From positions 1-46,062 of the forward strand of contig CALVWO010000006.1 in NCBI GenBank assembly GCA_944367465.1: a stretch of 46,062 nt of DNA. Reading direction: 5' to 3'. Source of the DNA: an uncultured Clostridia bacterium (lineage in GTDB: Bacteria; Bacillota; Clostridia; Christensenellales; Borkfalkiaceae). How positions within the stretch are numbered: the stretch's first letter is position 1; every line of letters begins with the position of its first letter. Below the pieces are notes generated by a model that did not search any database, was not told the DNA's origin, and saw only the letters and a list, made by a program, of their open reading frames with translations. Positions 1 through 8,886 of the stretch are shown in pieces. The translations under genes and the position numbers were made by a program.

Positions 1-31
1 TGTTTGAAATCTTTTTCCGTTTGACATAAAA

Positions 32-73
32 ATATGCACCCCCTAAAGTCTGTCCAACTTTTGGGGTGCATAT
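32..73 (-). terminator. spoVG intrinsic terminator, IS-end-like hairpin
   Basis: A perfect 11-bp inverted repeat (ATATGCACCCC at 32-42, GGGGTGCATAT at 63-73) lies just after the spoVG stop. The inner bases (AAAG/CTTT) extend the pairing, and a short T-rich run follows on the minus strand. It is best read as the spoVG terminator. The minus-strand text TGCACCCCAAAAGTTGGACA resembles the ends of IS3-family elements as I remember them, so it may derive from an IS end. Confidence 0.7.
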
Positions 74-88
74 CATTTTTTTATTCGC

Positions 89-358
89 TTAATCTTTTTC
101 CGCAAGCAGGCGGCTGTATTCGGTGAGGATGGCGTCCTGCAAGAGCTCGCGCGTCTCCGTGTTCAGCGGATGTGCGATATCTTTATATTTTCCGTCCGAA
201 GTCTTTCTGCTCGGCATTGCGATGGCAAAGCCTTCTTCGCGTTCAAAGATCTTGATGTCGTGCACGACGAAACAGTCGTCGATCGTGACGGATGCGACTG
301 CTTTGAGTTTTCCTTCGGGATTGCGTACTTCGCGGATGCGGATATCTCCGATTTTCAT
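89..358 (-). CDS. spoVG: SpoVG nucleic-acid-binding regulator
   Basis: This 89-aa protein has the family's usual length and hallmark sequence: RIREVRNPEGKLKAVASVTI at residues 7-26, then FVVHDIKI. SpoVG is a small conserved RNA/DNA-binding regulator that affects septation and sporulation in Firmicutes. The start is supported by an AGGAGG ribosome site (complement at 367-373) 8 nt upstream. A possible promoter lies further up (TTGTAT, complement 415-420, and TAATAT, 392-397). It is divergent from murC and not next to the purR-yabJ genes that flank it in Bacillus. It ends in the hairpin at 32-73. Confidence 0.93.
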   Translation of the reverse strand: MKIGDIRIREVRNPEGKLKAVASVTIDDCFVVHDIKIFEREEGFAIAMPSRKTSDGKYKDIAHPLNTETRELLQDAILTEYSRLLAEKD

Positions 359-506
359 AGTGATTGCCCTCCTGCTCCCTTCTTGCTCACTATATTATCA
401 TATTTTTCGGAATAATACAATATTTTTTCCGAAAATTTTTTTGCAAATTTCGCAAATTTTCAAAAAAATATGTCACGAATTTTCTTTTTCCCGCATAAAA
501 TGCGGT

Positions 507-1862
507 ATGTTTTCCAATTCCTTTTTTCCGGAAGAGAGCTGCTATTTTATCGGGATCGGCGGCGTGAGCATGAGCGCGCTTGCGCTACTGCTCAAGGAGC
601 GCGGCGTCCGTGTGCGCGGCTGCGATGCGCGCGAAAACGGGTTCACACGGCGGCTGCGTGAGCGCGGTGTTCCCGTTACGATCGGAGAGGAGGAAATAAG
701 GGAAAACGTCGTTGTTTATACGGAAGCGGTGGATCGGCATGCCGCCTGCCTCGAACGCGCGCGGAGGGCGGGAAAACGCCTTCTGAGCCGCGCGGAATTG
801 CTGGGACGCGTTGCGGAGGAATATCCGCACGTTCTGGCAGTCGCCGGCTGCCACGGGAAAACCTCATCGACGGCGATGCTTGCGCATATTTTTGCCGAGG
901 GGCGCCGTCCGTTCACCTGTCATATCGGCGGAGAAGACAGAGAATTCGGCAATTACTGCTGCACGGGCGGGGAATACTTCCTGACCGAGGCGTGCGAATT
1001 CCGCCGCAGTTTCCTCAGGCTCAGGAGCGATGTCGCGGTCGTGCTTAACACCGATCTCGATCATACGGACTGCTATCACGACAAGGCGGAACTGCTCGGC
1101 GCATACCGCGCGTTTGCCGCAGGCGGGAACCGCGCAGTCGTCAATGCGGACGACGCGGACGCGCGGACGATCCCGCATGCGCTCTCCTTCGGTCTGTATG
1201 CGGGGGATATCCGCGCCAGAAATCTGTTTGAGGAAGGGGAGCGCTACACATTTACCGTGACGGAAAAAGATGTTCCCGTGGTCAGGATCCGTCTCGGCGT
1301 GCAGGGGAAGGTGCAGGTCTGCAACGCGCTTGCGGCGTATGCGGCGGCGCGGCTCTCCGGGTTTTCTCCCGAGGAGATCCGCCGCGGTCTGGAGAGATTC
1401 CGCGGCGTTCGACGGCGGTTCGAGCAAGTCGGAACGCTGCACGGCGTTCCCGTCATCTGCGACTATGCGCATCACCCGCGCGAGATATCCGCCGCCCTCG
1501 ATGCGGCGGAAGGGATATGCGCCGGCACGGTGCGCCTCGTCTTTCAGCCGCACACCTATACCCGCACGCGCGATCTGATGAAGGATTTCGTCTGTGTGCT
1601 CAGGCGGGCGGAGAATCCCATCGTATACCGAACTTATGCGGCGCGCGAGGCGTTTTCCTTTGACGGGAGCGCGGTCGCGCTCGTGAGCCGTGTTCCGGAG
1701 GCGAGTTATGTCCAGACGCCTGAAAATCTGAAAAAACGCCTCCTCGAGGAGATCGGGGAGGGCGATATCGTGCTCGCGCTCGGCGCGGGCGATATATATG
1801 AGATCATAACGGGCATTCTCGATCAGACTTCGATCTCCCTGCCCTTGCATTCGCAGGAATAG
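507..1862 (+). CDS. murC: UDP-N-acetylmuramate--L-alanine ligase (MurC)
   Basis: MurC adds L-alanine to UDP-MurNAc with ATP in the cytoplasm, the first amino-acid step of peptidoglycan synthesis. At 451 aa the length fits. The N-terminal Rossmann motif FIGIGG is at residues 14-19, the P-loop GCHGKTS at 114-120, then NTDLDHTD and the substrate-binding DYAHHPRE. The P-loop has Cys where Thr is usual. The open frame extends far upstream, but ATG 507 puts FIGIGG at the normal distance from the N-terminus. No ribosome site precedes it, and a weak -10-like CATAAA sits 7 nt before ATG, so a leaderless mRNA is possible. The 3' end overlaps the convergent DUF815 gene by 40 nt. Confidence 0.9.
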   Translation: MFSNSFFPEESCYFIGIGGVSMSALALLLKERGVRVRGCDARENGFTRRLRERGVPVTIGEEEIRENVVVYTEAVDRHAACLERARRAGKRLLSRAELLGRVAEEYPHVLAVAGCHGKTSSTAMLAHIFAEGRRPFTCHIGGEDREFGNYCCTGGEYFLTEACEFRRSFLRLRSDVAVVLNTDLDHTDCYHDKAELLGAYRAFAAGGNRAVVNADDADARTIPHALSFGLYAGDIRARNLFEEGERYTFTVTEKDVPVVRIRLGVQGKVQVCNALAAYAAARLSGFSPEEIRRGLERFRGVRRRFEQVGTLHGVPVICDYAHHPREISAALDAAEGICAGTVRLVFQPHTYTRTRDLMKDFVCVLRRAENPIVYRTYAAREAFSFDGSAVALVSRVPEASYVQTPENLKKRLLEEIGEGDIVLALGAGDIYEIITGILDQTSISLPLHSQE

Positions 1863-2968
1863 GCGTAATCGACGAACTGGCGGGCGCGGCGGGGCGATCT
1901 CCCGCCGTGGACGAGTGCCCAGCGCTCGGCGAGTGCCTCCAACGTTTCGGCGGGTGTTCTGAGTCCGGCGTCAGCCGCGACGGCGCGCACGATGGCAAGA
2001 TACGCTTCCTTATTCGTTGCCGCAAACAGGACGGTGATGCCGAAGCGGTCGGAAAGAGAGAGAAGCTCTTCCTCGCTGTCGCCTGCATGCACGCTGTTCA
2101 TGCGCGAGGAGAAGTTCTCCTCCACGATGTGCCTGCGGTTGCTCGTTGCGACGATCATCACGTTCCCGACGTGTCCTTCCATGCTGCCCTGAAGGGCGGC
2201 TTTCAGCGTGGAGACGCGGTCGTCGCTTTCCTGCAGGGAAAAATCATCGATAAAGACGATAAACTTCATCGGCTCGTCCGCAAGTCTGGTTTTGAGCTCC
2301 GGAAGAGAGAGTACGTTTTCTTTGGCGATCTCCACAAGACGGAGCTTTTGTTCGCTGAACAGATTGACCATTGCATGAACGGTGGAGGATTTTCCCGTTC
2401 CGCGGTCTCCGTAAAGGAGCATGTCGGCATAGGGCAGCCCGCGGACGAAGTTCTCAAAATTATCCCGTACTTCCGCTTTTTCGCGCTCATAGCCCTTAAG
2501 GTCTGCAAGCGTGACGTCGGAGGGGGAGAGGATGGGGACGAGCTCTCCCGCCCGGAAGCGGAAGGCGTTGTGCAGAAGATAGCGCCCGTATCCGCTTTTT
2601 CTGTACAGTGCGGTAAGGCGGCGCACCGTCGTTTCGTCCCATCCGGTGAAAGGGGAAGGGGCGCGCCCCACGCGGAATCCGTCCTCTTCCGTTTCGCCGA
2701 GCGCCTCACCGATGGCTCGGATATCTGTGAGATATGCCTCGCGGACGAAAGAGGAAACCCTGCCGCGTGCGGCGCAGGCTCTGGAAAAAGCGTTTTCATC
2801 CGTCAGGACTGCGTCGGCAACGTATGCGGCGAAAGCAGTTTCCGCGCCGCGTTCGTAGAGCCTGCGCAGAAACTGCGCCCTGCTCTTTTTTCCGTCTGCC
2901 GCGGCGAACGCCGCGATGAGCGGATCGCGCAGGATCCCGTGCAGGACTGTGAGATTCGAAAGTTTCAT
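1823..2968 (-). CDS. DUF815-family AAA ATPase
   Basis: This 381-aa protein has a clear P-loop GDRGTGKSS at residues 187-195, a Walker B stretch FIVFIDDFS about 45 residues later, and the sensor-like VATSNRRHI. This arrangement matches the DUF815 ATP-binding family found in many Clostridia and Proteobacteria, whose cellular role is not established. The N-terminal 160 residues form a helical domain seen only in this family. It is a single gene with its own promoter (3000-3028) and a weak GGTGG ribosome site near ATG. Its tail overlaps murC tail-to-tail, so the two transcripts are antisense at their 3' ends. Confidence 0.8.
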   Translation of the reverse strand: MKLSNLTVLHGILRDPLIAAFAAADGKKSRAQFLRRLYERGAETAFAAYVADAVLTDENAFSRACAARGRVSSFVREAYLTDIRAIGEALGETEEDGFRVGRAPSPFTGWDETTVRRLTALYRKSGYGRYLLHNAFRFRAGELVPILSPSDVTLADLKGYEREKAEVRDNFENFVRGLPYADMLLYGDRGTGKSSTVHAMVNLFSEQKLRLVEIAKENVLSLPELKTRLADEPMKFIVFIDDFSLQESDDRVSTLKAALQGSMEGHVGNVMIVATSNRRHIVEENFSSRMNSVHAGDSEEELLSLSDRFGITVLFAATNKEAYLAIVRAVAADAGLRTPAETLEALAERWALVHGGRSPRRARQFVDYAYSCECKGREIEV

Positions 2969-2999
2969 ATTTCCACCATTTGATCCGGATATTTCTCAC

Positions 3000-3028
3000 A
3001 TTATACCGCTTTTATGCAGAAAATGCAA
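3000..3028 (-). promoter_or_regulatory. sigma-A-type promoter of the DUF815 gene
   Basis: On the minus strand, TTGCAT (complement 3023-3028), a 17-nt spacer and TATAAT (complement 3000-3005). Predicted transcription start is about 25 nt before ATG 2968. Confidence 0.65.
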
Positions 3029-3083
3029 CTATATATAAATTACGACTATCTATAAAAATTATTAAAAAATTTACCTCCGTTAC

Positions 3084-3112
3084 TTGACTGTACGTTCGCA
3101 GGGGGGTATAAT
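3084..3112 (+). promoter_or_regulatory. sigma-A promoter of ilvC
   Basis: TTGACT at 3084-3089, a 17-nt spacer and TATAAT at 3107-3112. The leader of about 25 nt is too short for a T-box or other riboswitch, so no leader control is expected. Confidence 0.85.
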
Positions 3113-3144
3113 ATTCAAGAACAGAAAAACGGAGGAACAGAAAA

Positions 3145-4194
3145 ATGGCTCATAAAATTTATGATCCCGAAACGCAGGAAGCGCGCATTTTTCATGAAGC
3201 GGACTGCGATCTCAAACGCCTGAACGGAAAGACCGTTGCCGTCATCGGTTTCGGCAGCCAGGGTCACGCACACGCGCTCAACCTGAAAGACAGCGGCGTG
3301 AACGTGATCATCGGCCTCAACAAGGGTGGCAGAACGTGGCCCATCGCCGAGAAAGCGGGCTTCAAGGTGTATCCCGTTAAGGAAGCGGCGGAGAAAGCGG
3401 ACATCATCATGATGCTCACGCCTGACGAGAAGATGGCGGACATCTATAAGGAGAACGTCGCTCCCGTTCTGAAAGCCGGAAAATACATTGCGTTTGCGCA
3501 CGGGTTCAACATCCATTTCAAGCAGATCGTTCCTCCCGCGGACGTCAACGTTTTCATGATCGCGCCCAAGGGACCCGGTCATACGGTGCGCAGCGAGTAT
3601 GTGGAGGGGCACGGCGTGCCCGATCTCGTTGCGGTCTATCAGGATCCCTCCGGGGATACGATGGACATCGCGCTCGCTTATGCGCTCGGCATCGGCGGCG
3701 CGCGTGCGGGCGTTCTGGAGACGACGTTCAAATGTGAGACGGAGACCGATCTCTTCGGCGAACAGGCAGTGCTCTGCGGCGGCGTGACCGCGCTCATGAA
3801 GGCAGGGTTCGAGACGCTTGTTGAGGCTGGCTACGATCCCCGCAACGCGTACTTTGAGTGCATCCACGAGATGAAGCTCATTGTTGACCTCATCTATGCG
3901 GGCGGATTCAAAAAGATGCGTTACTCCATTTCCGACACGGCGGAATTTGGCGACTACGAGACCGGTAAACGCCTCATCACCGACGATACCAAAAAGGAGA
4001 TGAAGAAGGTTCTCACCGAGATCCAGGACGGCACGTTCGCTTCCAAGTGGATCTCCGAGAACAAGAGCGGCGGACGCGCTCACTTCAACGCCTGCCGCGA
4101 GAGAGAGGCTTCGCACATGCTTGAAAAAGTAGGAGAAGAGCTCCGCGAGCTGTATTCCTGGAACAAGGAAGACAAATACAGCGAAACAAAATAA
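3145..4194 (+). CDS. ilvC: ketol-acid reductoisomerase, class I (IlvC)
   Basis: IlvC isomerises and reduces acetolactate or acetohydroxybutyrate in valine, isoleucine and leucine synthesis, using NAD(P)H and Mg2+. At 349 aa it is the short class I form. The Rossmann motif [17 protein letters not shown] is near residues 36-52, then FAHGFNIHF and [12 protein letters not shown], the metal-binding LFGEQ, and [12 protein letters not shown]. The start is set by GGAGG at 3131-3135, 9 nt before ATG. It stands alone: no ilvB, ilvN, ilvD or leu genes are adjacent. A strong terminator follows. Confidence 0.96.
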   Translation: MAHKIYDPETQEARIFHEADCDLKRLNGKTVAVIGFGSQGHAHALNLKDSGVNVIIGLNKGGRTWPIAEKAGFKVYPVKEAAEKADIIMMLTPDEKMADIYKENVAPVLKAGKYIAFAHGFNIHFKQIVPPADVNVFMIAPKGPGHTVRSEYVEGHGVPDLVAVYQDPSGDTMDIALAYALGIGGARAGVLETTFKCETETDLFGEQAVLCGGVTALMKAGFETLVEAGYDPRNAYFECIHEMKLIVDLIYAGGFKKMRYSISDTAEFGDYETGKRLITDDTKKEMKKVLTEIQDGTFASKWISENKSGGRAHFNACREREASHMLEKVGEELRELYSWNKEDKYSETK

Positions 4195-4201
4195 GTATTC
4201 G

Positions 4202-4235
4202 ATCCCCTTCGGAACGATCCGAAGGGGATTTTTTT
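4202..4235 (+). terminator. ilvC intrinsic terminator
   Basis: A perfect 12-bp stem (ATCCCCTTCGGA at 4202-4213 with 4218-4229), a 4-nt loop and a run of seven T. Confidence 0.92.
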
Positions 4236-4297
4236 GGATATTGCGTATCCTTTCTCAAATTTTTTTCAAAAAAAGGGCAAAAAATGCAAATTGGGTA

Positions 4298-4326
4298 TTG
4301 AAACCGTGCGCAAAATATAGTATAAT
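4298..4326 (+). promoter_or_regulatory. sigma-A promoter of the glycogen operon
   Basis: TTGAAA at 4298-4303, a 17-nt spacer and TATAAT at 4321-4326. It gives a leader of about 65 nt before glgB, and no structured element is obvious in it. Confidence 0.8.
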
Positions 4327-4399
4327 ATAACCGATGTACAGCGATATCTCGTTGTATTTCAAAATGTGTAAGGGGAAAATTGTTTCCAAAGGAGACGCA

Positions 4400-6403
4400 A
4401 TGCAGAAGAACACGGCAAAAGAGACTACGGGGAGCATGACGGATTTCCCGCTCTATCTTTACCACCACGGGAAAAACGACCGTATCTACGAAATTTTCGG
4501 CGCTCATAAGGAAGTCCGCGGGGAGAAAGAGGGATATGTTTTCCGCGTCTGGGCACCGCATGCGCGGAGCGTTTCTGTCGTGGGTGATTTCAATGAGTGG
4601 AATGTGGATGCAAACGTCATGGAGCGTATGATCGACGGAGAGACGTTCGAGCTGTTTATTCCGGGACTCAAGCAGTACGATACCTACAAATACTGTGTTA
4701 CCGCAGCGGACGGCAGGCAGCTCATGAAGGCGGATCCCGTGGGGTTCCATACCGAAACGCCACCTGCGACCGCCTCGAAACTGTACGATCTGGACGGCTA
4801 CGAATGGCGTGACGCCGCATATTTTGAAAATATCCGCAATAAAAATATTTTTGCCGCGCCTATGAACATCTACGAGGTCAATCTGCTCTCGTGGAAACGC
4901 CATGAAGACGGCAACTATTATTCCTATCTCGACCTGGCGCGGGAACTCGTTCCGTACGTCAAGGAGATGGGGTATACGCACGTGGAATTCATGCCCGTGA
5001 CCGAATTCCCGTTCGAAGGCTCCTGGGGCTATCAGGTGACGGGATATTTCGCCGTGACCTCCCGCATGGGTACGCCCAAGGATTTCATGTATCTTGTCGA
5101 CGAGTTCCACCGCGCCGGGATCGGCGTCATCCTCGACTGGGTTCCCGCGCATTTCCCCAAGGATGCGCAGGGGCTGTATGAGTTTGACGGTCAGCCGCTC
5201 TATGAGAGCAGCCAGTGGGACAGAATGGAGCACAAGAGCTGGGGGACGCGCCGCTTTGATTACGGCAGGAACGAGGTTCTCTCTTTCCTTATTTCAGACG
5301 CCTGCTTCTTCTTCGATAAATACCATGTGGACGGGCTCCGCGTAGACGCCGTTGCGTCCATGCTCTATCTCGATTACGATAAGCGCGACGGGGAGTGGGT
5401 GCCGAATATTTACGGCGAGAACAAGAACCTCGAAGCGATCGCCTTCCTGAGGAAACTCAACGAGGCGGTCTTCCTCCGGTTCCCGTATGCGCTGATGATC
5501 GCAGAGGAGTCCACCGCGTGGGGGTTGGTCACAAAACCCGGTTCCGTCGGCGGATTGGGATTCAATTTCAAGTGGAATATGGGATGGATGAACGATATGC
5601 TCTCCTATCTGTGCCTCAACCCGTATTTCCGCATGTACAACCACAGCAAACTTACCTTCTCGATGATGTACGCTTTTTCCGAGAACTACGTCCTGCCCAT
5701 CTCGCACGATGAAGTCGTGCACGGGAAATGCTCGCTCATCAACAAGATGCCGGGTACTTACGAGGAAAAGTTCGCGGGCGTGCGCTCCTTCCTCGGATAT
5801 ATGATGTCGCATCCCGGGAAAAAACTCAATTTCATGGGATATGAGTTCGGTCAGTTCAAGGAATGGGATTATCACGAGGGGCTTGAGTTCTTCCTGCGCG
5901 ATACCTACGAACTGCACGGGAAACTTTCCAGGATGGTCAAAGAACTCAACGAGTTCTATCTTTCGACGCCCGCGCTCTATGAGATCGAGGATTCGTGGGA
6001 CGGTTTCGAGTGGCTTGCGCCCGACGACGCCGACCGCAACATGGTCTCCTTCCTCAGAAGAGACAAGGCGGGGAACGAGGTGATCACGCTCGTCTGTTTC
6101 TCGGGTGTGGACGTACCCGATTACCGTCTGGGCGTACCGCGCCGCGGAAAGTACAAGATCGTTTTCAATACCGACGATGTGAAGTACGGCGGCGAGGGGA
6201 AGATCACGAAAAAGACGATCACGGCGGTCAAGAAACCCAGCCACGGCAAGCAGTATTCCATTCCGGTCGCCATGCCGAAGCTTACGTGTCTGTATCTTGT
6301 CCGCGAACCGGATGCGCCCAAAGCCGAAAAGCCTAAGGCGACGGCGAAAAAGCCCGCGGCGAAAAAACCCGCGGCGAAAAAACCTTCCGCCGGGAAGGCA
6401 TGA
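4400..6403 (+). CDS. glgB: 1,4-alpha-glucan branching enzyme (GlgB)
   Basis: GlgB moves short alpha-1,4 chains to alpha-1,6 positions in glycogen. From ATG 4400 (AAAGGAGA just upstream) it has 667 aa. An N-terminal CBM48 domain (around YVFRVWAPHARSVSVVGDFNEW-like residues 47-67, cut here to its ends) precedes the GH13 barrel. Catalytic residues are visible: nucleophile D316 in GLRVDAV, acid/base E369 or E370 in AEES, and D437 in PISHDEVVHGK. The last 20 or so residues are a repetitive Lys/Ala/Pro tail with three AAKKP-type units, which is not part of the enzyme fold. First gene of the operon; its TGA overlaps the ATG of a 26-codon ORF. Confidence 0.95.
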   Translation: MQKNTAKETTGSMTDFPLYLYHHGKNDRIYEIFGAHKEVRGEKEGYVFRVWAPHARSVSVVGDFNEWNVDANVMERMIDGETFELFIPGLKQYDTYKYCVTAADGRQLMKADPVGFHTETPPATASKLYDLDGYEWRDAAYFENIRNKNIFAAPMNIYEVNLLSWKRHEDGNYYSYLDLARELVPYVKEMGYTHVEFMPVTEFPFEGSWGYQVTGYFAVTSRMGTPKDFMYLVDEFHRAGIGVILDWVPAHFPKDAQGLYEFDGQPLYESSQWDRMEHKSWGTRRFDYGRNEVLSFLISDACFFFDKYHVDGLRVDAVASMLYLDYDKRDGEWVPNIYGENKNLEAIAFLRKLNEAVFLRFPYALMIAEESTAWGLVTKPGSVGGLGFNFKWNMGWMNDMLSYLCLNPYFRMYNHSKLTFSMMYAFSENYVLPISHDEVVHGKCSLINKMPGTYEEKFAGVRSFLGYMMSHPGKKLNFMGYEFGQFKEWDYHEGLEFFLRDTYELHGKLSRMVKELNEFYLSTPALYEIEDSWDGFEWLAPDDADRNMVSFLRRDKAGNEVITLVCFSGVDVPDYRLGVPRRGKYKIVFNTDDVKYGGEGKITKKTITAVKKPSHGKQYSIPVAMPKLTCLYLVREPDAPKAEKPKATAKKPAAKKPAAKKPSAGKA

Positions 6404-6480
6404 AGATTGAAAACTATATGATGGACTCTGCGGCGGACAGCCGAAATAATAATCAAGGAGTTTTACAGGGGGTTCTGTAG
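6400..6480 (+). CDS. 26-codon ORF filling the glgB-glgC gap
   Basis: ATG 6400 overlaps the glgB stop (ATGA), and TAG 6478-6480 ends one nucleotide before the glgC ATG at 6482. The ORF therefore fills the gap almost exactly, as expected for translational coupling. The product begins [14 protein letters not shown] and ends GVLQGVL, and I recognise no motif. The glgC ribosome site (AAGGAG and GGGGG) lies inside its 3' half. It may be a real micro-protein or only a coupling device that carries ribosomes from glgB to glgC; chance is also possible. Confidence 0.42.
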   Translation: MKIENYMMDSAADSRNNNQGVLQGVL

Positions 6481-6481
6481 T

Positions 6482-7678
6482 ATGCAAAGAAAGAAGGAAT
6501 GTGTGGCAATGCTGCTTGCGGGCGGACAGGGTAGTCGTCTGTACGCGCTCACCAACAACATTGCAAAGCCTGCGGTCGCATTCGGCGGAAAGTATCGTAT
6601 CATCGACTTTCCTCTGAGCAACTGCATCAATTCGGGGATCGACACGGTCGGCGTGCTCACGCAGTACGAGCCGCTCGAGCTCAACGAATATATCGGGAAC
6701 GGTCAGCCGTGGGATCTCGACCGCTCGTTCGGCGGCGTACATATCCTTTCGCCTTATCAGGCGAAAAAGAAGTCGTCGTGGTTCGAGGGTACGGCGAATG
6801 CGATCTATCAGAACCTCGCGTTCATGCAGAAGTACAACCCCGAGTATGTGCTCATCCTCTCGGGCGACCACATCTATAAGATGGACTATTCCGCCATGCT
6901 GAAGGCGCACAAGGCGACGGGGGCAGACTGTACCATCGCCGCCATCGAAGTGCCGCTCAAAGAGGCGTCCCGTTTCGGGATCCTCAATACCAACGAGGAT
7001 GGTTCCATCTACCAGTTCGAGGAAAAACCCAAGCAGCCCAAGAGCAACCTTGCGTCCATGGGTATCTACATCTTTACCGCGAGCAAGCTCTTCAAGTATC
7101 TCATCGATGACGAGGCGAATCCCAATTCGAGCAAGGATTTCGGGAAAGATGTGCTGCCCGCCATGCTGAACGCGGGCGAGAAGATGTTCTCTTACCGTTT
7201 CAGCGGATACTGGAAAGACGTCGGCACGATCTCGTCGCTCTGGGAGTCGAATATGGATCTGCTCGGCGATGAGCCCGCGTTCGACGTGGGCGATTCCGAC
7301 TGGAAGATCCATTCCCGCAACCCGCTCGCGCCGCCCGAATATCTCGGAGAAAAGGCAGTCGTCAATAATTCGCTCATCTCGCTCGGCTGCGAGATCGACG
7401 GCACGGTGAAACACTCCGTTCTTTCGAGCAACGTCGTTGTGGAAGAGGGCGCGGAGGTCATCGACAGCGTGCTCATGGCGGGATGCGTCGTAAAGAAGGG
7501 GGCAAAGGTCGTCTATTCCATCGTGGACGAGAACACCGTCATCGAAGAGGGCGCTGTTGTCGGCGAAGAGAAGGAAAAGAACGCGGGCATTGCCGTGTTG
7601 GGCAGAAACATCACGATCGGCGCGGGCGCAAAGGTCGCCGGCGGTCAGATCCTCGACAAGGATTACAAGGGGGAGTAA
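6482..7678 (+). CDS. glgC: glucose-1-phosphate adenylyltransferase (GlgC)
   Basis: GlgC makes ADP-glucose from ATP and glucose-1-phosphate, the committed step of bacterial glycogen synthesis. It is 398 aa. The nucleotidyltransferase signature [14 protein letters not shown] is at residues 11-24, followed by [26 protein letters not shown] and FEEKP. The C-terminal third is a left-handed beta-helix of hexapeptide-like repeats. A GGGGG-rich site lies about 12 nt upstream. The glgD start follows after 4 nt, so the two subunits are probably made together. Confidence 0.96.
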   Translation: MQRKKECVAMLLAGGQGSRLYALTNNIAKPAVAFGGKYRIIDFPLSNCINSGIDTVGVLTQYEPLELNEYIGNGQPWDLDRSFGGVHILSPYQAKKKSSWFEGTANAIYQNLAFMQKYNPEYVLILSGDHIYKMDYSAMLKAHKATGADCTIAAIEVPLKEASRFGILNTNEDGSIYQFEEKPKQPKSNLASMGIYIFTASKLFKYLIDDEANPNSSKDFGKDVLPAMLNAGEKMFSYRFSGYWKDVGTISSLWESNMDLLGDEPAFDVGDSDWKIHSRNPLAPPEYLGEKAVVNNSLISLGCEIDGTVKHSVLSSNVVVEEGAEVIDSVLMAGCVVKKGAKVVYSIVDENTVIEEGAVVGEEKEKNAGIAVLGRNITIGAGAKVAGGQILDKDYKGE

Positions 7679-7682
7679 CAAA

Positions 7683-8798
7683 ATGGCAAACGCAGTAGGA
7701 GTTATCTTTTCCAACGTACACGACGAAAACATTCCCGAACTCTCCCGCCACAGGACGATGGCCTCCATTCCTTACGGCGGAAGATATCGTCTCATCGATT
7801 TCACGCTTTCCAACTTTGTGAACTCCGGCATCACGACCGTCGGCATTGTCACGAAGTTCAACTATCAGTCGCTCATGGATCACCTCGGCAGCGGCAAGGA
7901 CTGGGATCTCGCGCGCAAAGACGGCGGTATCATTCTGCTTCCGCCTTATTCCGATGAAACGGATGCACCTTACACCAACCGTCTTGAGGCGCTCAAAGGG
8001 ATCACGGGATTTTTGAATCACCGTAACGAAGAGTACGTCGTCATTTCCGATTGCGACGGCATTGCCCGCGTCGATATCGCAGACATCATGCGCTATCACG
8101 AGGAAAAAGGGGCGGATATCACGATGGTCTATCATGAGGAAGATCTGCCCACGGATTCCAACTACTTCATGACGCTCACGCCCGACGAGGAGGGCAGGAT
8201 CAAGGGCATCAAGATCAACCCCCGTTCCAAGAGCAAGCAGAAGAGCAAAGTTTACGTCAACATCATGGTGCTCAACCGCGAGTTCCTCATCAACATCATT
8301 CAGGATGCTGTCACGCGCGGACTCACCAGTTTCGGTAAGGATATCCTCACCAAAAACGTCGATACTCTCAAAATTTACGGCTATCCGTTCGGCGGCTATT
8401 ATGCAGGTATCGAATCGCTCCAGACGTATTACGCGCACAGCATGGAGCTGCTCGATAAAAAAGTCCGCGACGAATTGTTCGGTGCGCGCGATATCTACAC
8501 GAAGGTTCGCGATTCCGCGCCCAGCAAGTACAGCGACGATGCGATCGTCAAGAATTCGCTGATTTCCGATGGATGCGTCATCGAAGGAACGGTCGAGAAC
8601 TGCATTCTTTTCCGCGGCGTCAAGATCGGAAAGGGGAGCGTCGTCAAAAATTCCATCATCATGCAGGACAGCGTCGTCGGATCGGGCGTACAGCTCGACA
8701 GCGTGATCACGGATAAGAATGTCGTGATCCGCGACAGGCGCCATCTTGCGGGATGTGCGGAACTTCCGTACTTCATCGCAAAGGGCCGCATGGTATAA
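7683..8798 (+). CDS. glgD: GlgD, GlgC-like regulatory subunit
   Basis: This 371-aa paralogue of GlgC has the same two-domain plan but lacks the catalytic signatures. The N-terminus reads GVIFSNVHDENIPELSRHRT in place of the LAGGxGxRL loop, and the sugar-phosphate motif FEEKP is absent. This is typical of Firmicute GlgD, which pairs with GlgC to form the active ADP-glucose pyrophosphorylase. ATG 7683 is chosen because GGGGGAG overlaps the glgC stop just upstream; the longer open frame inside glgC is not used. Spacing to glgC is 4 nt. Confidence 0.93.
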   Translation: MANAVGVIFSNVHDENIPELSRHRTMASIPYGGRYRLIDFTLSNFVNSGITTVGIVTKFNYQSLMDHLGSGKDWDLARKDGGIILLPPYSDETDAPYTNRLEALKGITGFLNHRNEEYVVISDCDGIARVDIADIMRYHEEKGADITMVYHEEDLPTDSNYFMTLTPDEEGRIKGIKINPRSKSKQKSKVYVNIMVLNREFLINIIQDAVTRGLTSFGKDILTKNVDTLKIYGYPFGGYYAGIESLQTYYAHSMELLDKKVRDELFGARDIYTKVRDSAPSKYSDDAIVKNSLISDGCVIEGTVENCILFRGVKIGKGSVVKNSIIMQDSVVGSGVQLDSVITDKNVVIRDRRHLAGCAELPYFIAKGRMV

Positions 8799-8810
8799 AA
8801 GATGACGTGT

Positions 8811-8841
8811 ACGCGGCAGTTTCCGCGTGTTTCTGCCGCGT
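8811..8841 (+). other. hairpin between glgD and glgA
   Basis: A perfect 9-bp inverted repeat (ACGCGGCAG at 8811-8819 and its complement at 8833-8841), loop 13 nt. No T run follows directly, so it is more likely an RNA-stability or processing element than a terminator. An 18-codon ORF (8802-8858) overlaps it but has no ribosome site. Confidence 0.5.
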
Positions 8842-8886
8842 GCATGTTTGCTCTGTAATTTTTTGGGGAATGATAAGGAGGAAGGC

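Noticed and set aside
1681..1720. further repeat copy in murC (TTATGTCCAGAC)
   Set aside because: Only a short partial match without the flanking bases; expected by chance.
3001..3144. T-box or leader control of ilvC
   Set aside because: The promoter at 3084-3112 leaves only about 25 nt of leader.
5294..7768. 824-codon open frame on the minus strand
   Set aside because: It lies opposite glgB and glgC and has a charged, motif-free product with no start signals.
8802..8858. 18-codon ORF between glgD and glgA
   Set aside because: No ribosome site, it lies on a hairpin, and it does not couple to either neighbour.
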